NCBI GenBank assembly: GCA_023428785.1
Contig: JAEYWU010000043.1
Location: forward strand, 1 to 40,869
From: Pseudomonadota bacterium
GTDB lineage: Bacteria > Pseudomonadota > Alphaproteobacteria > Caulobacterales > Caulobacteraceae
Direction of reading: 5' to 3'
Length of the DNA: 40,869 nucleotides
The position numbers and the translations under genes are program-made. The notes beneath the pieces are model-generated. The model was not told the origin of the DNA. It saw only the letters and a list, made by a program, of their open reading frames with translations, and searched no databases. Below, piece after piece: positions 1 through 7,889 of this stretch (positions are counted from its first letter, which is position 1; every line of letters begins with the position of its first letter).

Positions 1-14
1 CCCCACAACCCAAC

Positions 15-34
15 GGGGCGGAGCCTTACGCCCC
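15..34 (-). terminator. possible weak terminator after the TonB receptor gene
   Basis: A 6-bp GC stem (GGGGCG / CGCCCC) with an 8-nt loop lies just past the stop codon of the receptor gene on the minus strand. It is followed by a G/T-mixed run, not a clean U tract, so termination is only plausible. The adjacent run of about 11 C could also be a slippery homopolymer. Confidence 0.3.
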
Positions 35-66
35 CCCCCCCGTCGTTCTGATCTGGGGTTCGGTTC

Positions 67-2496
67 TTAGAACACGATCCGCAGCGAGGCCGAGACCGAG
101 CGCGGAGCGCCGATGTTGGCCGTACGGTTGCCGGATTCGGCGGTCGAGATGTTGCCCAGGTACTCTTCGTTAAAGAGGTTCTGGACGTTCACCTGCAGGA
201 ACATGCCGTCGTTGATGAAGTCCAGGTTCATCCGGCCGTCCAGGTCGACGACGGTGTAGGACGGAGTCTCTTCGTCGTTGACGAAGTTCGTCCAGCGCTC
301 GCCGACGTACTTGGCCTGGGCGCCCAGGGTGAACGGGCCGACTTCGTACTCACCGCGCAGGGCCCACTGGAAGCCCGGGACTTCCGGCAGTTCGTTGCCT
401 TCGGTGGCGAAGAAGCCGCCCGAGGTGTTCGGGAGGTCGTCCTGGATCTCGGTCGAGATGTAGGAGGCCGAGGCGTAGACCGAGAAGGCGTCCGTCACCT
501 GATAGCCGATCTGGCCGTCGATGCCCCAGCGGTCGATATCGCCGGCGTTGACCGAGTAGGCGATGGTCGACAGGTCAGGCAGGGTTTCAAAGGCGCGAAC
601 GATGAAGTTCTCGAACTGGGCGTAGTAGACCGAGGCCGAGACGATCAGGTCCGAACCACCGTAGCGGTAGCCCAGCTCGTAGTTGCGGCTGCGTTCCGGA
701 TCCGGATCAGCCGGGACGCGGTCGTACAGGTCGTCCGTACGCGGAGCCGACAGGTTCTCCGAGTAGCTCACATAGACGCTGTGGTCCGGCGAGAACTCCC
801 ACGACGCGCCGACGTTCGGCAGGATGGCGTCGTATTCACGCTCGAAGCTGACCGGCGCGCCGGCCGTGGCCGAGACGCCGGCGCTGACGAGCGGGGTCGT
901 CGGGCGCTGACGGGTGCACCAGGCGTTGAAGGTGTCGGTCTGCCAGCAGTAGTTGTTCAGTTCGCGGTTGAAGAACGGGGCGCGGACGCCGACGTTCACG
1001 CGGACCGTGTCGTTCAGGAAGCGACCATTGTACTCGACCGCGAACTGGTTCAGCAGCGCGATCGACTGGCGGTTACGCTCCTGGAAGATGTCGCCGTCAC
1101 GGGTCAGAACAGGTCGGCCTTCGCCGTCCTTGCCGCCGAAGTAGCTGTCGAAGCCGCCGGCGAGGTCAAGGTAGCCGAACTCCGAGGTCTGACGGTGGTT
1201 ACCGCGGTCCCAGGTGTAGGCGAAGCGGAAGCGGTGATCGTCGTTCAGGTCCCAGATCAGCGAGGCGTTGACGCTGTAGCGACGGGTGTTGGTGTTGGAC
1301 GGCGAATAGAGCTTGATCCGGTCCAGGATGTCGCCGTCGCCGTTCAGGTCCACGCCCGTGGCAGTCGGGGCCAGCGGGTTGAAGAACGTGCCTTGCAGGC
1401 GCTGGTCGGTTTCTTCGACGTTGGTGATGCCGCCGCCGTTGGCCAGGACGTACTGGAAGGTCGGGTCGATCGTCAGCGTCAGGCTGTCGGTCAGGCTGAA
1501 GCGCGACTGGGCGCGGATGTTGCCGGTGTTCGACGGGTTGACGTTGAAGTTATAGAAGTTGCCGCAACCCGGGTTCGTCGTGTTGTTGGCCTGGTCCTGA
1601 CGGGTGCCGCCGACCGGCGCCAGCAGCGAGCAGGTGGCCGAACGGTCGGTGATGGTCAGGCCGCCCGTGGCGTTGAACGTGTCGACGCTGGTGGCGGTGT
1701 TGTAGAAGTTGTTGCGGTTCTCGTTGTAGTGGAAGATCAGCGAGACGAAGTCGCCGTTGTCGCCGATCGGCTGATAGATGCGGCCGTTCCACTGGTCTTT
1801 TTCGATGCCGCCCGGGCCGCGGAACAGGTCATTCTCGGCGTGCGAGTACGACAGCCACGCGCGGGTGCCCCACGGACCCATCTCGCCAGTTTCACCCAGC
1901 AGGAAGACGCGGCGGTAGTTGTCGGTGCCGACCGAGGGCTGGACGATAAGCATGCGGTCCATGCCAGGACGACGAGTCACGATGTTGATCGTGCCGCCGG
2001 TGGCCGAAGCGGTCGGGCTGTCGACGTCGGTCGAGCCCTGGTTGACCGAGACGCGGTCCAGGAGTTCCGGGTCGACCATCTGGTTGGAGTAGATGGCGTA
2101 GTTGCCGGTGTCGTTCAGCTGGATGCCGTCGATGTTCAGCGAGATGCGGTTCGCGTCGAAGCCGCGGATGGTGATGTCACCGCCCGACGAGCCGTAGGCG
2201 TCGTTGTTCGAGAAGGTGACGCCCGGCAGGATGTTGATCGTCTGCAGAACGGTCTGACCCGGCTGTTGGGTCTCAATGTACTCGCCGGTGATGGTCGAGC
2301 GGGCGCGGGTGACGGTTTCGTCGGCGGCCAGACCGTCAACGGTCGACGGACCGCGGTAGCCGGTGACGACAACCTGTTCGACGGTGCCTTCTTCGAAGGC
2401 CTCCGAACCGGTCGACTGGGCCGAGGCGGCAGTGGCCGCCAGGACGCCGCCCACGAGGGCCGTAGTGGCCCAAAAAGCGCGCTTGAGATTGGTCAT
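67..2496 (-). CDS. TonB-dependent outer-membrane receptor
   Basis: An 809-residue outer-membrane active transporter that would take up a bulky substrate with energy from TonB-ExbBD. Residues 1-26 form a signal peptide ending in ATAASAQS. A plug domain follows (about 60-175, with PGVTF and GFDANRISLNIDG-type signatures), then a long 22-strand-type barrel ending in the expected terminal Phe (SLRIVF). Several Cys pairs sit in predicted extracellular loops. The start is fixed by the signal peptide. No substrate can be read from the sequence. The upstream PHO box (2598-2615) suggests induction by phosphate starvation, so a phosphorylated compound is a reasonable but unproven guess. It is divergent from the glycosyltransferase gene. 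Confidence 0.93.
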   Translation of the reverse strand: MTNLKRAFWATTALVGGVLAATAASAQSTGSEAFEEGTVEQVVVTGYRGPSTVDGLAADETVTRARSTITGEYIETQQPGQTVLQTINILPGVTFSNNDAYGSSGGDITIRGFDANRISLNIDGIQLNDTGNYAIYSNQMVDPELLDRVSVNQGSTDVDSPTASATGGTINIVTRRPGMDRMLIVQPSVGTDNYRRVFLLGETGEMGPWGTRAWLSYSHAENDLFRGPGGIEKDQWNGRIYQPIGDNGDFVSLIFHYNENRNNFYNTATSVDTFNATGGLTITDRSATCSLLAPVGGTRQDQANNTTNPGCGNFYNFNVNPSNTGNIRAQSRFSLTDSLTLTIDPTFQYVLANGGGITNVEETDQRLQGTFFNPLAPTATGVDLNGDGDILDRIKLYSPSNTNTRRYSVNASLIWDLNDDHRFRFAYTWDRGNHRQTSEFGYLDLAGGFDSYFGGKDGEGRPVLTRDGDIFQERNRQSIALLNQFAVEYNGRFLNDTVRVNVGVRAPFFNRELNNYCWQTDTFNAWCTRQRPTTPLVSAGVSATAGAPVSFEREYDAILPNVGASWEFSPDHSVYVSYSENLSAPRTDDLYDRVPADPDPERSRNYELGYRYGGSDLIVSASVYYAQFENFIVRAFETLPDLSTIAYSVNAGDIDRWGIDGQIGYQVTDAFSVYASASYISTEIQDDLPNTSGGFFATEGNELPEVPGFQWALRGEYEVGPFTLGAQAKYVGERWTNFVNDEETPSYTVVDLDGRMNLDFINDGMFLQVNVQNLFNEEYLGNISTAESGNRTANIGAPRSVSASLRIVF

Positions 2497-2584
2497 TCTT
2501 GGTATCCCCGAGTGATGGCCTTGCCGGCCGCGGTCCGGCCGTCCTGAACAGGCAGGCCTTTCATGGGGGGCGTTTAGGAGGGAG

Positions 2585-2615
2585 TCTATAAAGGAAGGCG
2601 ACAGGTTTGTGACAG
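2585..2615 (-). promoter_or_regulatory. PHO box and -10 element for the TonB receptor
   Basis: On the minus strand, 2615-2598 reads CTGTCACAAACCTGTCGC. This is two CTGTC repeats spaced 11 nt apart and matches 15 of 18 positions of the classical PhoB consensus (CTGTCATAAATCTGTCAC). A TATAGA -10 (2590-2585) follows after 7 nt, the geometry expected for a PhoB-activated promoter lacking a normal -35. The start codon is about 90 nt downstream. PhoB control is inferred from sequence only. Confidence 0.65.
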
Positions 2616-2697
2616 ATGCGTGACGGCGACCGGCCGTGGCTTGCAGGTGACACTTTTCGCCCCCACCCTAGGACGCCTCGAACACAGGACCTCCGGC

Positions 2698-4245
2698 GTG
2701 ACGCCAAACACTTCTCAAGTCCACCCGGCGACCTGGCTACAGGACCCGTTCTCACAGCTCGTGTGCCTGACGCTGGCGCTGACCCTGTTGCGACTTGTGG
2801 TCCTTTTCGTGACGCCGCTGGAGCTCTATCCGGACGAGGCCCAGTACTGGCTCTGGTCGCGTGAACTGGCCTTTGGCTACTATTCCAAACCGCCCATGCT
2901 GGCCTGGCTGATCGGCCTGACCACAGCGATCGGTGGAAACGCGGAAGCCTGGATCCGGCTTTCCTCGCCACTTCTGCATGCCGGCGCGGGCCTGGTGCTC
3001 TTCAAGGTGGGAGAGCGCCTGTTCGACCGGCGTACGGCCTTCTGGGGCGGCCTGCTCTATCTGTTGATGCCGGGCGTCCAGCTGTCGGCTGGCATCGCCT
3101 CGACCGACGCGCCGCTGCTCTTCTTCGCCTCGCTGGCGCTCTGGGCCTATGTCATCCTTCAAGATCGACCCACCGCCCGCACCGCCCTGATGGCCGGCCT
3201 GGCCCTCGGCGGCGCCTTCCTAAGCAAGTACGCCTCCCTGTATCTTCTGATGGGTCTGGCCCTGCACCTGATCTGGTCACCGCAGGCCCGCCGAACCTGG
3301 ACCCCGCTCCGCATCGCCGCCGCCGTGGGCGGTTTCGCGATCGTGGCCGCGCCGAATCTGGTCTGGAACGCGCTGAACGACTTCTCGACCGTCACCCACA
3401 CGGCCGCCAACGCCAACTGGCGCCTGTCTGACCTGTTCCACCCTCTCGAGGCTCTGGAGTTTCTGGCGTCCCAGACTATGGTCCTCGGCCCGGTTCCGCT
3501 TGTGGTGCTGTTTATTGGCGCCGGCCGGATCCTGTTGAAGCTGGAGACGGCGACGCCTTCGGATCGCCTGCTTCTGGCCTTCGTGGCTCCACCGCTGGTC
3601 CTGGTTTTCATCCAGGCCTTTCTGTCGCGCGCCAATGCGAACTGGGCCGCTGTCGCCTATGCCCCCGCCGTGGTGCTCGCCGCCGCCTGGCTGCTGCGAT
3701 GGCAGGCACGCCGCTGGCTGGCCGGCGGCGTGGCCTTCCAGGCCGCGGTCGCGGCCATGGTCCTCGTCTTCGGAGCCTGGCCGACGCTCGCGGATCGCGC
3801 CGGGCTCGGCGGGTCCTTCAAGCGCGTCAGGGGCTGGGAGACCGGCGCCGAGCGCATCCTTGAAACGGCCGACCGCCTGGGCCCCGGCGTGGTGATCGCG
3901 ACCGACGATCGCTTCCTCTATAATTCGCTGGCCTACTACGGCCGCGACCACTTGTCCGCGCCCGATGCGCCCGAACTGGCGATGTGGGTCCGCGAGGCCC
4001 ATGCCAACAACCAGGCCGAAGCGGTCGATCCGCTGACGGTCGCGCAGGGTCAGGGTCCAATTATCATGGCCTCGATCGAGGCGCGCTTCCGCGATGAATT
4101 CGTCGCCGACTTCTCCGCCTTCGACGGCTGGATCGATGCGTCGGTGCAGCTGGACCCGACGCGCACGCGCGACCTGGCGATCGGAGTCGGTCACGGCTTC
4201 CAGCCTCGACCTCGCGATCCGGAAACGGGCCTGCCGCTTCCCTAG
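2698..4245 (+). CDS. GT39/ArnT-like membrane glycosyltransferase
   Basis: An integral membrane sugar transferase of the dolichyl-phosphate-mannose / ArnT superfamily (PMT_2 type), expected to move a sugar from a polyprenyl-phosphate donor to a lipid or protein on the periplasmic side. Key signs are the first-loop acidic motif LYPDEAQYW followed by the YYSKPPMLAW segment, about ten hydrophobic helices, and a soluble C-terminal part. The GTG at 2698 (preceded by AGGAC) gives the family-typical short N-terminus of about 20 residues before helix 1. An in-frame GTG at 2620 would add 26 residues but would run through the PHO-box promoter region. Acceptor unknown. The stop codon overlaps the convergent msrA stop within CTAG. 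Confidence 0.82.
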   Translation: MTPNTSQVHPATWLQDPFSQLVCLTLALTLLRLVVLFVTPLELYPDEAQYWLWSRELAFGYYSKPPMLAWLIGLTTAIGGNAEAWIRLSSPLLHAGAGLVLFKVGERLFDRRTAFWGGLLYLLMPGVQLSAGIASTDAPLLFFASLALWAYVILQDRPTARTALMAGLALGGAFLSKYASLYLLMGLALHLIWSPQARRTWTPLRIAAAVGGFAIVAAPNLVWNALNDFSTVTHTAANANWRLSDLFHPLEALEFLASQTMVLGPVPLVVLFIGAGRILLKLETATPSDRLLLAFVAPPLVLVFIQAFLSRANANWAAVAYAPAVVLAAAWLLRWQARRWLAGGVAFQAAVAAMVLVFGAWPTLADRAGLGGSFKRVRGWETGAERILETADRLGPGVVIATDDRFLYNSLAYYGRDHLSAPDAPELAMWVREAHANNQAEAVDPLTVAQGQGPIIMASIEARFRDEFVADFSAFDGWIDASVQLDPTRTRDLAIGVGHGFQPRPRDPETGLPLP

Positions 4246-4874
4246 GCGCCCCAGACAGCCCTGAGACGCGCTGCGCGCCGGCATCCGGTCGCATAGGCCT
4301 CGTAACGCTGCGGGTTCCGGCGCGCGAAATCCTGATGCCGGTCCTCCGCCGGCCAGAAAGTCCGCACATCGCGAACCGGCGTCCGGAAACGACTTTCACC
4401 GATCTCGGCGGCGGCGGCCCGGCGGGACGCCTCGGCGATCGGCCGCTGGGCGGCGCTGGCCCAGACCGCCGTCACATAGGACGGACCCTGGTCGCAGAAC
4501 TGCCCGTCGGGATCGGTGGGATCGATCATGCGCCAGAAACGGTCCACCAGCTGGCGATAGGTCACACGCCCGGAATCATAGGTCACCCGCACGGCCTCGA
4601 CATGGCCGGTGCCGCCCGCCACCACCTGCCGGTAGGACGGATTGGCCACTTGGCCGCCGGTAAATCCTGACTCCGCCTCGATCACGCCCGGGATGGCCTC
4701 GAAGCCGTGTTCGATGCTCCAGAAACAGCCGCCCGCGAATACGGCGGTGCGAACCTCACCCCTGGGAGGCGGGGCCGGAGCCTCGCTCTGGGCCTGGCTG
4801 TCCGAACAGGCGGCGAAGGTCAGCGCCAGTCCGCCAAGGGCCGTCGCGGCGAGGGAAAATCGGCGTCCTGTCAT
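4242..4874 (-). CDS. msrA: peptide-methionine (S)-S-oxide reductase MsrA, exported
   Basis: Repairs oxidised methionine (S-sulfoxide) in proteins. The GGCFW motif with the catalytic Cys at residue 50 is clear, as are the downstream family blocks (GFTGG, GHVEAVRVTYD, PTDPDGQFCDQGPSY, and the AEDRHQDF segment near the C-terminus). The chosen ATG gives a 210-residue protein with a basic start, a hydrophobic segment and LTFAAC, so it is probably a lipoprotein or periplasmic form; the lipobox is not ideal (Phe at -3). A longer ORF upstream would run into tRNA-Ser and is rejected. Convergent with the glycosyltransferase gene, sharing the palindromic CTAG stop. Confidence 0.92.
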   Translation of the reverse strand: MTGRRFSLAATALGGLALTFAACSDSQAQSEAPAPPPRGEVRTAVFAGGCFWSIEHGFEAIPGVIEAESGFTGGQVANPSYRQVVAGGTGHVEAVRVTYDSGRVTYRQLVDRFWRMIDPTDPDGQFCDQGPSYVTAVWASAAQRPIAEASRRAAAAEIGESRFRTPVRDVRTFWPAEDRHQDFARRNPQRYEAYATGCRRAARLRAVWGA

Positions 4875-4994
4875 GCCGGGAGCTACGACCTTCAAACACG
4901 TGCGGATGCACGCTTGCCTTTGCTCCGACGCCGCATTATGCATCGCGCCCTCGCTCGCCCGGCCCAGACCCGTCTGGCCGGAGCCCCCGAAAAT

Positions 4995-5084
<90 letters not shown>

Positions 5085-5117
5085 TCGCCTGAAATCGGAA
5101 TCCAGCACCGCCCCGGC

Positions 5118-5131
5118 TTGACCCAGATCAA
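5118..5131 (+). promoter_or_regulatory. FixK/FNR box upstream of usp
   Basis: TTGACCCAGATCAA fits the TTGA-N6-TCAA palindrome bound by FNR/FixK proteins. Its centre is 56 nt upstream of the usp ATG, which fits a class II activated promoter with a short leader. fixK is encoded 2 kb away. Confidence 0.75.
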
Positions 5132-5180
5132 GGCCCGGCGCTTTCGCGTGGTTCAGCCTCGGCCTCTTGAGGAGGCCGCC

Positions 5181-6032
5181 ATGAGCTACAAGTCCATTCT
5201 TGTCCTCGCCTTGGGCCGTCACGACGAGCAGGCCATCCAGGCCGGCGCCTGGCTGGCCGCCGAACACGGCGCCGCCGTGCGGGTGCTGCCCGTCTTCCCC
5301 GACATCGCCGCCGACCTTGCCGTGGCTGCCGCGCCCCTGGGCGGGATGATCCCTCCGGGCGCCTACGAGGCGGCCGCCGAGATCACCGCAGACAATCAAG
5401 GCCGCACCGAAGCGGCCTGCCGGGTTGCGGCCGCCGCCTCGGACGTCGCCATTGGACCTGGCCAGGGCGCGCCGCGCCTGATGCTGCTGGCCTATGACCG
5501 CCGATCTTACAGCGCGCTGGAGCGTGAGGCGGTCCTGGCGGACCTGGTGGTGATTTCGGGCGACGCCGTGGCCGACCGCTCCGATCGGACCCACGCCCTG
5601 CTCGAGGACATTCTGATGCGGCTGAGACGGCCGCTCCTGATCGCGCGCGGGCCCGCTGACAGCCTGAGGGGCACGGCCATCCTGGCCTGGAACGGCCGTC
5701 AGGAGGCCGGACGCGCGGTTGAGGCCGCCCTGCCGCTGCTGGGCGGCGTATCCCGCACCCTTGCGGCCACGCACGGCGACCTGGCCGATCGCCCAGACCT
5801 GGGCAGTCTCGGCGACTATCTGGATCTCCACGACATGGGCCGCCCTGAGAGCCTTACCCTCTCTGGCGACGACGCCGGCGCGGCCCTGCTGGACGCCTGC
5901 CGGTCACACGGGGCGGGGCTGCTGGTGGCGGGCGCCTATGGCCACTCCCGCCTGCGCCAGGTGGTGATGGGCGGTGTCACCCGCACCCTGCTGGGCGCGG
6001 CCGACGGGCCGTCCCTGCTCCTGGCCTACTAG
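5181..6032 (+). CDS. universal stress protein, two-domain UspA family
   Basis: A cytoplasmic stress protein of 283 residues, the size of a tandem Usp. The C-terminal domain ends with the ATP-binding signature G-AY-G-HSRLRQVVM-GG-VT (G-2X-G-9X-G-S/T type). The N-terminal half (MSYKSILVLALG) is more degenerate. The ATG at 5181 follows a strong GAGGAGG ribosome site; the long upstream extension of this frame crosses tRNA-Ser and is not used. Usp genes are classic members of oxygen-limitation regulons, and the FixK box upstream supports that here. The stop lies 1 nt from the convergent oxidoreductase stop. Confidence 0.9.
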   Translation: MSYKSILVLALGRHDEQAIQAGAWLAAEHGAAVRVLPVFPDIAADLAVAAAPLGGMIPPGAYEAAAEITADNQGRTEAACRVAAAASDVAIGPGQGAPRLMLLAYDRRSYSALEREAVLADLVVISGDAVADRSDRTHALLEDILMRLRRPLLIARGPADSLRGTAILAWNGRQEAGRAVEAALPLLGGVSRTLAATHGDLADRPDLGSLGDYLDLHDMGRPESLTLSGDDAGAALLDACRSHGAGLLVAGAYGHSRLRQVVMGGVTRTLLGAADGPSLLLAY

Positions 6033-6033
6033 C

Positions 6034-6630
6034 TCATTCAGGCTCGAAGAGGTCGGCGACGACCTTACGGACCCCGTCGACCGCCTCCTGGACGCGGGCC
6101 GGATCCAGATCGGCGTCCACGCCGCCGAAGTTGACGTGTTCGAGCACCGTCATGCCGGTCGCGCCCGCGAGCCTGCGGTCGAAGGCCACCCGGACGGCGT
6201 CCCAGCCTCCGCTCTCGACCAGCCACTGGTTCTCCGAGCCCGAGGCGGTGAAGCTGATGAGCTTGCGGCCGTCCAGCAGGGGATGAAGTCCCCCGCCCTT
6301 GATGCTCTCGTAGCCGAAGCCAGCCGTGAACACCCGGTCCACGAAGCCCTTCAGGATCGCCGGCGGGCCGCCGAACCAGATCGGGTAGCAGAAGGCGAAG
6401 ACATCCACGTCCGCGAGCCGTTCACGCAGTGCCGCAACGTCGGGACCCGGATGGCCGGTGCCAGCGCCCGGGATTTCCTCTGCCTGAAGGCGGGGATCGA
6501 AACCCTCAGCATAGAGGTCGATCAACTCCGCCTGATGACCCAGCGCCTCAACGGCCCCGGCATAGGTCTCGGCAAGCAGCCGCACGAAGGATCGTCCGCG
6601 TGGATGGGCCAGGATCACCTCATGCTTCAT
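6034..6630 (-). CDS. NAD(P)H-dependent oxidoreductase, flavodoxin-fold (NQO family)
   Basis: A 198-residue FMN/FAD flavoprotein of the NAD(P)H:quinone reductase / KefF-MdaB group, expected to do two-electron reduction of quinones. The start (MKHEVILAHPRGRSF) matches the flavin-phosphate loop region of the family. FAFCYPIWFGGPPAILKGFVDRVF is the hallmark flavin/dimer segment, and TASGSENQW follows the next strand. It lies 21 nt after the cytochrome c stop and is the last gene of the fixK - small membrane peptide - cytochrome c - oxidoreductase run. Substrate not determinable. Confidence 0.88.
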   Translation of the reverse strand: MKHEVILAHPRGRSFVRLLAETYAGAVEALGHQAELIDLYAEGFDPRLQAEEIPGAGTGHPGPDVAALRERLADVDVFAFCYPIWFGGPPAILKGFVDRVFTAGFGYESIKGGGLHPLLDGRKLISFTASGSENQWLVESGGWDAVRVAFDRRLAGATGMTVLEHVNFGGVDADLDPARVQEAVDGVRKVVADLFEPE

Positions 6631-6651
6631 CGACCGCCTCCGGCTGTTTCG

Positions 6652-7002
6652 TCAGCGATCCCGGCTCTCCAGGGTCCGCAGATAGGCGACGATATCAGCG
6701 ATCTCGTCCTCGGGCAGTTCGAATGTCGGCATCACCGCATCGTGGCCGACCATGATCCCTTCGCCCAGCGCCTCTTCCAGGCTTTCGGCCGGATAGCGGC
6801 TGACGACCTCAGTGAAGAGGGGCGCATGAGCATAGGGGCTGGGTCCCGTCGGTCCGATGGCGTGGCATCCGCCACAGCGCTCCATCACCAGACGCTCGCC
6901 CCTCACGGCCGATACGGTCATGTCGGCCGTCGGTCCCGGCGGACGCGCCGGGGGATCAAGCGCCAGCCACGCCAGAAGGTGCAGCCCCGCGATCAGGAAC
7001 AC
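6652..7002 (-). CDS. small membrane-anchored c-type cytochrome
   Basis: A 116-residue class I cytochrome c. One haem motif CGGCH is at residues 43-47, and a likely axial Met is at 91 in AVMPTF, followed by the IVAYLRTLE C-terminal helix. The N-terminal hydrophobic stretch (FLIAGLHLLAWLAL) is an uncleaved anchor or signal, so the haem domain is periplasmic. The GTG start at 7002 is preceded by AAGGG and lies 4 nt after the stop of the 33-aa membrane peptide, so the two are translationally close. Position in the fixK operon suggests a role in electron transfer at low oxygen; the partner is unknown. Confidence 0.88.
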   Translation of the reverse strand: MFLIAGLHLLAWLALDPPARPPGPTADMTVSAVRGERLVMERCGGCHAIGPTGPSPYAHAPLFTEVVSRYPAESLEEALGEGIMVGHDAVMPTFELPEDEIADIVAYLRTLESRDR

Positions 7003-7006
7003 CGGC

Positions 7007-7108
7007 TCAGCCCTTCTGGTACCAGTGGGCCACCGCCGCCAGGGTCACGCCAAAGGCGAGAAAGGCAGAGATAACGAGGCCGACGACGATTTGGGCTTCC
7101 AGGGGCAT
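7007..7108 (-). CDS. 33-residue single-pass membrane peptide
   Basis: A short ORF with one strong transmembrane helix (IVVGLVISAFLAFGVTLAAVA) and a short C-terminal tail HWYQKG. It starts with ATG 19 nt after the fixK stop and ends 4 nt before the cytochrome c GTG. The tight fit between two genes and the normal codon use argue that it is real. The form resembles the small accessory subunits of respiratory complexes, such as CcoQ, CcoS or CydX, but I recognise no family. It may help the adjacent cytochrome c or an oxidase. Confidence 0.6.
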   Translation of the reverse strand: MPLEAQIVVGLVISAFLAFGVTLAAVAHWYQKG

Positions 7109-7127
7109 GACGGATCCTTTCGCGGGG

Positions 7128-7766
7128 TCAAGCGGCCAACTGGCGCAGGGCCTGCGGGTCGCAGATGCGCATCTGGCGCAGGGTGGTGAGGCGGATGACC
7201 TTGCTGGCCTGCAGCTGGGAGATCATCCGCGAGACGGTTTCGATGGTCAGGCCGAGGTAGTCCGCGATGTCCTGGCGGCTCATCGGCAGGTCCACGACCT
7301 CTTCCTCGGCGTGACGGGCGAACTGGGCGAGCACGGTGGCGACCCGCTCGATCGCGCTCTTGCGGCCGATCTGGATCAGGTGCCGCTGCATCTTACGCAG
7401 GCGCTCAGCGCCGGCGTGACGCAGGGCGTTGGCGACCGACAGATTCTCGGCGGCGGTACGCTCCAAGACTGGGCGGCGGATCGCCACCACCTCGCATTCA
7501 CCCAGGGCCTCCGCCGCGAAGGCGTGCTCTGCGGCCTCCTCCAAGCCCAGCAGTTCGCCGGGGAAGTGGAAGTCGCCGATCTGGCGGCGGCCGTCCTCGG
7601 CCAGCCGCGTGGTGCGGACCACGCCCGACACGATCCGGTAGACCGAACACGCCGCCCCGCCCTGACGAAAGATTTCGGCCCCGTCCTCATAGCGGCGCGG
7701 CTCACCCAGGGCGTCCAGCAGGCCGGTGTCTTTTAGCGAGATCAGGCTGTGAATCTGGGCGGTCAT
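7128..7766 (-). CDS. fixK: Crp/Fnr-family regulator FixK
   Basis: A 212-residue transcription factor with a cyclic-nucleotide-like beta barrel (about 30-120), dimer helix (about 120-145) and a C-terminal winged helix-turn-helix. The recognition helix ETVSRMISQLQ has the E--SR pattern that reads TTGAT half sites. The N-terminus lacks the Cys cluster that holds the Fe-S centre of true FNR, so it should not sense O2 itself. That is the FixK arrangement, with expression set by FixLJ. It is divergent from fixL-fixJ. Four matching boxes in this window (5118, 9945, 11471, 15810) are probable targets. Confidence 0.88.
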   Translation of the reverse strand: MTAQIHSLISLKDTGLLDALGEPRRYEDGAEIFRQGGAACSVYRIVSGVVRTTRLAEDGRRQIGDFHFPGELLGLEEAAEHAFAAEALGECEVVAIRRPVLERTAAENLSVANALRHAGAERLRKMQRHLIQIGRKSAIERVATVLAQFARHAEEEVVDLPMSRQDIADYLGLTIETVSRMISQLQASKVIRLTTLRQMRICDPQALRQLAA

Positions 7767-7831
7767 GTTGCGTCCCCTTCTGATCACAGGGGTAGGCCGT
7801 CCCGGTCGGACGCGACATTCGGGCCCTTCGC

Positions 7832-7848
7832 TTAAGTAGAATCCCCTA
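7832..7848. promoter_or_regulatory. candidate FixJ-binding site between fixK and fixL
   Basis: TTAAGTAGAATCCCCTA lies about 70 bp upstream of the fixK start and 42 bp before fixL. It resembles the TAAGTA...CC core reported for FixJ sites at rhizobial fixK promoters. I compare from memory, so this is tentative. No FixK box was seen in this intergenic region. Confidence 0.35.
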
Positions 7849-7889
7849 GCCCGCTTGCCAGCCGCCTCTGGGAGTGGAATGCGGGGCGA

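Noticed and set aside
781..2547. A 588-codon plus-strand frame opposite the TonB receptor
   Set aside because: Composition is Arg/Val/Ala-biased with no domain; it is antisense to a well-supported receptor gene.
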